The position numbers were made by a program, and so were the translations under genes. DNA of 64,000 nt, taken from NCBI GenBank assembly GCA_020698575.1, contig CM036252.1, forward strand, positions 62,001 through 126,000, given 5' to 3'. A model generated the notes under the pieces. The model saw only the letters and a list, made by a program, of their open reading frames with translations. It was not told the origin of the DNA and did no database searches. The stretch comes from Bostrychus sinensis (taxonomy: Eukaryota; Chordata; Actinopteri; Gobiiformes; Eleotridae). Below are positions 26,901-35,900 of this stretch, piece after piece; the first letter of the stretch is position 1, and each line of letters opens with the position of its first letter.

Positions 26901-29900
26901 TGAACAGGTTTAGATGGATCTGAACAGGTTTAGTTGGATCTGAACAGGTTTAGTTGGATCTGAACAGGTTTAGATGGATCTGAACAGGTTTAGATGGATC
27001 TGAACAGGTTTAGATGGATCTGAACAGGTTTAGATGGATCTGAACAGGTTTAGTTGGATCTGAACAGGTTTAGATGGATCTGAACAGGTTTAGATGGATC
27101 TGAACAGGTTTAGTTGGATCTGAACAGGTTTAGATGGATCTGAACAGGTTTAGATGGATCTGAACAGGTTTAGATGGATCTGAACAGGTTTAGATGGATC
27201 TGAACAGGTTTAGATGGATCTGAACAGGTTTAGATGGATCTGAACAGGTTTTAGTTGGATCTGAACAGGTTTAGATGGATCTGAACAGGTTTAGATGGAT
27301 CTGAACAGGTTTAGATGGATCTGAACAGGTTTAGATGGATCTGAACAGGTTTAGATTGGATCTGAACAGGTTTAGATGGATCTGAACAGGTTTAGATGGA
27401 TCTGAACAGGTTTAGATGGATCTGAACAGGTTTTAGATGGATCTGAACAGGTTTAGATGGATCTGAACAGGTTTAGATGGATCTGAACAGGTTTAGATGG
27501 ATCTGAACAGGTTTAGTTGGATCTGAACAGGTTTAGTTGGATCTGAACAGGTTTAGATGGATCTGAACAGGTTTAGATGGATCTGAACAGGTTTAGTTGG
27601 ATCTGAACAGGTTTTAGTTGGATCTGAACAGGTTTTAGATGGATCTGAACAGGTTTTAGTTGGATCTGAACAGGTTTAGTTGGATCTGAACAGGTTTTAG
27701 TTGGATCTGAACAGGTTTAGTTGGATCTGAACAGGTTTAGATGGATCTGAACAGGTTTAGTTGGATCTGAACAGGTTTAGTTGGATCTGAACAGGTTTAG
27801 TTGGATCTGAACAGGTTTAGTTGGATCTGAACAGGTTTTAGTTGGATCTGAACAGGTTTTAGTTGGATCTGAACAGGTTAAGTTGGATCTGAACAGGTTT
27901 TAGTTGGATCTGAACAGGTTAAGTTGGATCTGAACAGGTTTTAGTTGGATCTGAACAGGTTTAGAGGGATCTGAACAGGTTTAGATGGATCTGAACAGGT
28001 TTAGATGGATCTGAACAGGTTTAGATGGATCTGAACAGGTTCAGAGGGTTCTGAACAGGTTTAGAGGGATCTGAACAGGTTTTAGATGGATCTGAACAGG
28101 TTTAGTTGGATCTGAACAGGTTTAGATGGATCTGAACAGGTTCTAGTTGGATCTGAACAGGTTCTAGATGGATCTGAACAGGTTCTAGTTGGATCTGAGC
28201 AGGTTCTAGTTGGATCTGAACAGGTTCTAGATGGATCTGAACAGGTTTTAGTTGGATCTGAACAGGTTTAGTTGGATCTGAACAGGTTTTAGTTGGATCT
28301 GAACAGGTTCTAGTTGGATCTGAACAGGTTTAGATGGATCTGAACAGGTTTAGTTGGATCTGAACAGGTTTAGTTGGTCTAAGGTCTGGTTCTTGTGTCT
28401 TCAGGAGCTGCAGAAGCTGATCCTGAGTCTGTGGATGTGACTTACTCTGAAGTCCATGTGAGAGGAGCTGCTCCTGCTCCAGGTCTGTCCCAGCGCCACC
28501 TGCTGGTCACTCTGTGTATAACAGAGACACCTGCTGGACACTCTGTGTATAACAGAGACACCTGCTGGTCACTCTGTGTATACCAGAGACACCTGCTGGT
28601 CACTCTGTGTATAACAGAGACACCTGCTGGTCACTCTGTGTATAACAGAGACACCTGCTGGACACTCTGTGTATAACAGAGACACCTGCTGGTCACTCTG
28701 TGTATAACAGTGAGACACCTGCTGGTCACTCTGTGTATAACAGAGACACCTGCTGGTCACTCTGTGTATAACAGAGACACCTGCTGGACACTCTGTGTAT
28801 AACAGAGACACCTGCTGGTCACTCTGTGTATAACAGAGACACCTGCTGGACACTCTGTGTATAACAGAGACACCTGCTGGTCACTCTGTGTATAACAGAG
28901 ACACCTGCTGGACACTCTGTGTATAACAGAGACACCTGCTGGTCACTCTGTGTATAACAGAGACACCTGCTGGTCACTCTGTGTATAACAGAGACACCTG
29001 CTGGACACTCTGTGTATAACAGAGACACCTGCTGGTCACTCTGTGTATAACAGTGAGACACCTGCTGGTCACTCTGTGTATAACAGAGACACCTGCTGGT
29101 CACTCTGTGTATACCAGAGACACCTGCTGGACACTCTGTGTATAACAGAGACACCTGCTGGTCACTCTGTGTATAACAGAGACACCTGCTGGACACTCTG
29201 TGTATAACAGAGACACCTGCTGGTCACTCTGTGTATAACAGAGACACCTGCTGGTCACTCTGTGTATAACAGAGACACCTGCTGGACACTCTGTGTATAA
29301 CAGAGACACCTGCTGGTCACTCTGTGTATAACAGTGAGACACCTGCTGGTCACTCTGTGTATAACAGAGACACCTGCTGGTCACTCTGTGTATAACAGTG
29401 AGACACCTGCTGGTCACTCTGTGTATACCAGAGACACCTGCTGGTCACTCTGTGTATAACAGAGACACCTGCTGGACACTCTGTGTATAACAGAGACACC
29501 TGCTGGTCACTCTGTGTATAACAGAGACACCTGCTGGTCACTCTGTGTATAACAGAGACACCTGCTGGTCACTCTGTGTATAACAGAGACACCTGCTGGT
29601 CACTCTGTGTATAACAGAGACACTTGTAACTCTGCACACCTGTAGCTCTACACAGCTGTAGCTCTATACACCTGTAGCTCTACACCTGTAGCTCTACACA
29701 CCTGTAGCTCCACACACCTGTAGCTCTACACCTGTAGCTCTACACAGCTGTAGCTCTACACCTGTAGCTCTACACACCTGTAGTTCTACACACCTGTATC
29801 TCTATACCTGTAGTTCTACACCTTTAGCTCTAGACACCTGTAGCTCTGCAGCTGTAGCTCTACACCTGTAGCTCTACACCTGTAGCTTTACACCTGTAGC

Positions 29901-32900
29901 TCTACACCTGTAGCTCTAGACACCTGTAGCTCTGCAGCTGTAGCTCTACACACAAGTAGCTCTACACCTGTAGCTCTAGACACCTGTAGTTCTACAGCTG
30001 TAGCTCTACACCTGCAGCTTTACACCTGTAGCTCTACACCTGTAGCTCTACACACCTGTAGCTCTACACCTGGAGCTCTAGACACCTGTAGCTCTGCAGC
30101 TGTAGCTCTACACACCTGTATCTCTACACTTGTAGCTCTACACCTGTAGCTTTACACCTGTAGCTCTACACCTGAAGCTCTAGACAAATGTAGCTCTACA
30201 CCTGTAGCTCTACACACCTGTAGCTCTACACACCTGTAGCTCCACACACCTGTAGCTCTACACCTGTAGCTCTACACAGCTGTAGCTCTACACCTGTAGC
30301 TCTACACACCTGTAGTTCTACACACCTGTATCTCTATACCTGTAGTTCTACACCTTTAGCTCTAGACACCTGTAGCTCTGCAGCTGTAGCTCTACACCTG
30401 TAGCTCTACACCTGTAGCTTTACACCTGTAGCTCTACACCTGTAGCTCTAGACACCTGTAGCTCTGCAGCTGTAGCTCTACACACAAGTAGCTCTACACC
30501 TGTAGCTCTAGACACCTGTAGTTCTACAGCTGTAGCTCTACACCTGCAGCTTTACACCTGTAGCTCTACACCTGTAGCTCTAGACACCTGTAGCTCTGTA
30601 GCTGTAGCTCTACACACCTGTAGCTCTACACCTGGAGCTCTAGACACCTGTAGCTCTGCAGCTGTAGCTCTACACACCTGTATCTCTACACTTGTAGCTC
30701 TACACCTGTAGCTTTACACCTGTAACTCTACACCTGAAGCTCTACATCTGTAACTCTACACACCTGTAGCTCTACACCTGGAGCTCTAGACAAATGTAGC
30801 TCTACACCTGTAGCTCTACACACCTGTAGCTCTACACCTGTAGCTCTACACCTTTAGCTCTAGACACCTGTAGCTCTGCAGCTGTAGCTCTACACATGTA
30901 GCTCTACACAGCTGTAGCTCTACACACGTGTAGCTCTACATCTGTATCTCTACACCTGTAGCTCTACACCTTTAGCTCTAGACACCTGTAGCTCTACACA
31001 GCTGTAGCTCTACACCTGTAGCTCTACACAGCTGTAGCTCTACACACATGTAGCTCTACATCTGTATCTCTACACCTGTAGCTCTACACACCTGTATCTC
31101 TACACCTGTAGCTCTACACCTTTAGCTCTAGACACCTGTAGCTCTACACCTGCAGCTTTACACCTGTAGCTCTACACCTGTAGCTCTAAACACCTGTAGC
31201 TCTGCAGCTGAAGCTCTACAGCTGTAGCTCTACAGTTGTAGCTCTACACCTGTAGCTCTACAGCTCTAGCTCTACAGCTGTAGCTCTACACCTGTAGCTC
31301 TACAGCTCTAGCTCTACACCTGTAGCACCTGTAGCTCTACAGCTCTAGCTCTACACCTGTAGCTCAAGACACCTGTAGCTCTGCAGCTGTAGCTCGATGC
31401 CTGTAGCTCTATGCCTGTAGCTCTATGCCTGTAGCTCTGCACCTGTAGCTCTACAGCTGTAGCTCTACACCTGTAGCTCTACGCCTGTAGCTCTACGCTT
31501 GTAACGCTACACCTGTAGCTCTACACCTGTAGCACCTGTAGCTCTACACCTGTAGCTCTACACCCGTAACTCTACAGCTATAGCTCTACAGCTGTAGCTC
31601 TACACCTGTAGCTCTACAGCTGTAGCTCTACACCTGTAGCACCTGTAGCTCTACAGCTGTAGCTCTACACCTGTAGCTCTACAGCTGTAGCTCTACACCT
31701 GTAGCACCTGTAGCTCTACAGCTGTAGCTCTACACCTGCAGCTCTACACCTGTAGCTCTACACCTGTAGCACCTGTAGCTCTACACCCGTAGCTCTACAG
31801 CTCTGGCTCTACACCTGTGGCTCTACACCTGTAGCTCTACACCCGTAACTCTACAGCTATAGCTCTACAGCTGTAGCTCTACACCTGTAGCTCTACAGCT
31901 GTAGCTCTACACCTGTAGCACCTGTAGCTCTACAGCTGTAGCTCTACACCTGTAGCTCTACAGCTGTAGCTCTACACCTGTAGCACCTGTAGCTCTACAG
32001 CTGTAGCTCTACACCTGCAGCTCTACACCTGTAGCTCTACACCTGTAGCACCTGTAGCTCTACAGCTGTAGCTCTACACCTGTAGCTCTACAGCTGTAGC
32101 TCTACACCTGTAGCACCTGTAGCTCTACAGCTGTAGCTCTACACCTGCAGCTCTACACCTGTAGCTCTACACCTGTAGCACCTGTAGCTCTACACCCGTA
32201 GCTCTACAGCTCTGGCTCTACACCTGTGGCTCTACACCTGTAGCTCTACACCTGTAGCACCTGTAGCTCTACACCTGTAGCACCTGTAGCTCTACAGCTG
32301 TAGCTCTACACCTGCAGCTCTACACCTGTAGCTCTACACCTGTAGCACCTGTAGCTCTACAGCTGTAGCTCTACACCTGTAGCTCTACAGCTGTAGCTCT
32401 ACACCTGTAGCACCTGTAGCTCTACAGCTGTAGCTCTACACCTGCAGCTCTACACCTGTAGCTCTACACCTGTAGCACCTGTAGCTCTACACCCGTAGCT
32501 CTACAGCTCTGGCTCTACACCTGTGGCTCTACACCTGTAGCTCTACACCTGTAGCACCTGTAGCTCTACACCTGTAGCACCCGTAGCTCTACAGCTCTGG
32601 CTCTACACCTGTAGCTCTACAGCTGTAGCTCTACACCTGTAGCACCTGTAGCTCTACAGCTGTAGCTCTACACCTGCAGCTCTACACCTGTAGCTCTACA
32701 CCTGTAGCACCTGTAGCTCTACACCCGTAGCTCTACAGCTCTGGCTCTACACCTGTGGCTCTACACCTGTAGCTCTACACCTGTAGCACCTGTAGCTCTA
32801 CACCTGTAGCACCTGTAGCTCTACACCTGTAGCTCTACACCCGTAACTCTACAGCTATAGCTCTACAGCTGTAGCTCTACACCTGTAGCTCTACAGCTGT

Positions 32901-35900
32901 AGCTCTACACCTGTAGCACCTGTAGCTCTACAGCTGTAGCTCTACACCTGTAGCTCTACAGCTGTAGCTCTACACCTGTAGCACCTGTAGCTCTACAGCT
33001 GTAGCTCTACACCTGCAGCTCTACACCTGTAGCTCTACACCTGTAGCACCTGTAGCTCTACACCCGTAGCTCTACAGCTCTGGCTCTACACCTGTGGCTC
33101 TACACCTGTAGCTCTACACCTGTAGCACCTGTAGCTCTACAGCTGTAGCTCTACACCTGCAGCTCTACACCTGTAGCTCTACACCTGTAGCACCTGTAGC
33201 TCTACAGCTGTAGCTCTACAGCTGTATCTCTACACCTGCAGCTCTACACCTGTAGCTCTACACCTGTAGCACCTGTAGCTCTATGCCTGTAGCTCTACAC
33301 CTGTAGCTCTACGCCTGTAGCTCTATGCCTGTAGCTCTACGCCTGTAGCTCTATGCCTGTAACTCTATACCTGTAGCTCTACACCTGTAGCTCTACGCCT
33401 GTAGCTCTATGCCTGTAGCTCTACGCCTGTAGCTCTATGCCTGTAGCTCTATACCTGTAGCTCTACAGCTGTAGCTCTGTGCCTGTAGCTCTATGCCTGT
33501 AGCTCTATGCCTGTAGCTCTACGCCTGTAGCTCTACACCTGTAGCGGCTGTAGCGGCTGTAGCACCTGTAGCGGCTGTAGCAGCTGTAGCGGCTGTAGCG
33601 GCTGTAGCAGCTGTAGCACCTGTAGCGGCTGTAGCGGCTGTAGCACCTGTAGCGGCTGTAGCGGCTGTAGCGGCTGTAGCGGCTGTAGCAGCTGTAGCAC
33701 CTGTAGCGGCTGTAGCGGCTGTAGCAGCTGTAGCACCTGTAGCAGCTGTAGCAGCTGTAGCAGCTGTAGCTCAGTGACAGTGTTGTGTGTTTGTGTGCAG
33801 CTGTGTCTCGTGGTGAGGAGGACACCGTTTACTCTGGAGTCAGGACTCGTCCCAAAGGTCTGTCTCTTTACTCTGTTATTACATTCATTTATTTCAAAGC
33901 TAACTGTGAGGACTGTGTCAGGTCCAGAGGAGGTGACGTACGGAGAAGTCACCTTCAAACCCAACAAGAAGAAGAAGAAGAGGAGACGAGAGAGCAACGG
34001 TAACAGCTCTGTCTCTGTCTCTGTCTCTGTCTCTGACTCTGTCTCTGACTCTGTCTCTGTCTCTGTCTCTGACTCTGTCTCTGTCTCTGACTCTGTCTCT
34101 GACTCTGTCTCTGTCTCTGTCTCTGACTCTGTCTCTGTCTCTGTCTCTGTCTCTGTCTCTGACTCTGTCTCTGTCTCTGTCTCTGTCTCTGTCTCTGACT
34201 CTGTCTCTGTCTCTGTCTCTGTCTCTGTCTCTGACTCTGTCTCTGACTCTGTCTCTGTCTCTGTCTCTGACTCTGTCTCTGTCTCTGTCTCTGTCTCTGT
34301 CTCTGACTCTGTCTCTGACTCTGTCTCTGTCTCTGTCTCTGACTCTGTCTCTGTCTCTGACTCTGTCTCTGTCTCTGTCTCTGTCTCTGTCTCTGACTCT
34401 GTCTCTGTCTCTGTCTCTGTCTCTGACTCTGTCTCTGTCTCTGACTCTGTCTCTGTCTCTGTCTCTGTCCTCACTGAAGACATCTGATAAACTTTAACCT
34501 GGCTCTTGTGTTTCAGATCAGTGCAGAGACTCTGATGTTGTTTACTCTGGCGTCAGATCCAAGAGCTCCTCAGGTACAAGCCACTACAGCTTATACAGAC
34601 TTAACTACAGACTTAACTACAGACTTAACTACAGACTTAACTAAAGACTTAACTACAGACTTAACTACAGACTTAACTACAGACTGAACTACAGACTTAA
34701 CTACAGACTTAACTACAGACTTAACTAAAGACTTAACTACAGACATAACTACAGACTTAACTAAAGACTTAACTACAGACTTAACTACAGACTTAACTAC
34801 AGACTTAACTACAGACTTAACTACAGACTTGACTAAAGACTTAACTACAGACTTAACTACAGACTTAACTACAGACTTAACTAAAGACTTAACTACAGAC
34901 TTAACTACAGACTTGACTAAAGACTTAACTACAGACTTAACTACAGACTTAACTACAGACTTAACTAAAGACTTAACTACAGACTTAACTACAGATTTAA
35001 CTACAGACTTAACTAAAAACTTAACTACAGACTTAACTACAGACTTAACTAAAGACTTAACTAAAGACTTAACTACAGATTTAACTACAGACTTAACTAA
35101 AGACTTAACTAAAGACTTAACTCCAGACTTAACTACAGACTTAACTAAAGACTTAACTAAAGACTTAACTACAGATTTAACTAAAAACTTAACTAAAGAC
35201 TTAACTAATGACTTAACTAAAGACTTAACTAAAGGTTTAACTAAAAACTTAACTAAAGGATTAACTAAACACTTAACTATAGACTTAACTAAAGACTTAA
35301 CTAATGACTTAATTAAAGGCTTAAGTAAAGACTTGCCTAAAGACTTAACCAAAGTCTGAACTAAAGACTTAACGACAGATTTAACTAAAGACTTAACTAA
35401 TGACTTAACTAACTAAAGACTTAACTAAAGTCTGAACTAAAGTCTGACCTAAAGTCTGAACGAAAGACATAACTACAGACTTACCTAAAGGCTTAACTAA
35501 AGGCTTAACTACAGACTTAACTACAGACTTAACTAAAGACTTAACTAAAGGCTTAACTACAGACTTAACTAAAGACTTAACTAAAGACTTAACTAAAGAC
35601 TTAACTAAAGACTTAACTAATGACTTAACTAAAGACTTACCTAAAGACTTAACTAATGACTTAACTAAAGACTTACCTAAAGACTTAACTAAAGGCTTAA
35701 CTAAAGACTTAACTACAGACTTAACTAAAGACGTAACTACAGACTTAACTAAAGACTTAACTAAAGACTTAACTAAAGACTTAACTACAGATTTAACTAA
35801 AGACTTAACTAAAGACTTAACTACAGACTTAACTAAAGACTTAACTACAGACTTAACTAAAGACTTAACTACAGACTTAACTACAGACTTAACTAAAGAT

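Noticed and set aside
22694..28377. CRISPR-like regular repeat
   Set aside because: Units are contiguous, without unique spacers, in a vertebrate intron.
28497..29625. Minus-strand frames with QVSLLYTE repeats, and extension of the exon at 28405 into the repeat
   Set aside because: The donor at 28483 and the phase-1 fit to the exon at 33801 explain the exon end; the rest is minisatellite.
33774..34487. A 237-codon plus frame joining tail exons and a Ser-Val repeat
   Set aside because: It reads the wrong frame through the exons; the phase-1 spliced reading gives conserved tyrosine motifs instead.
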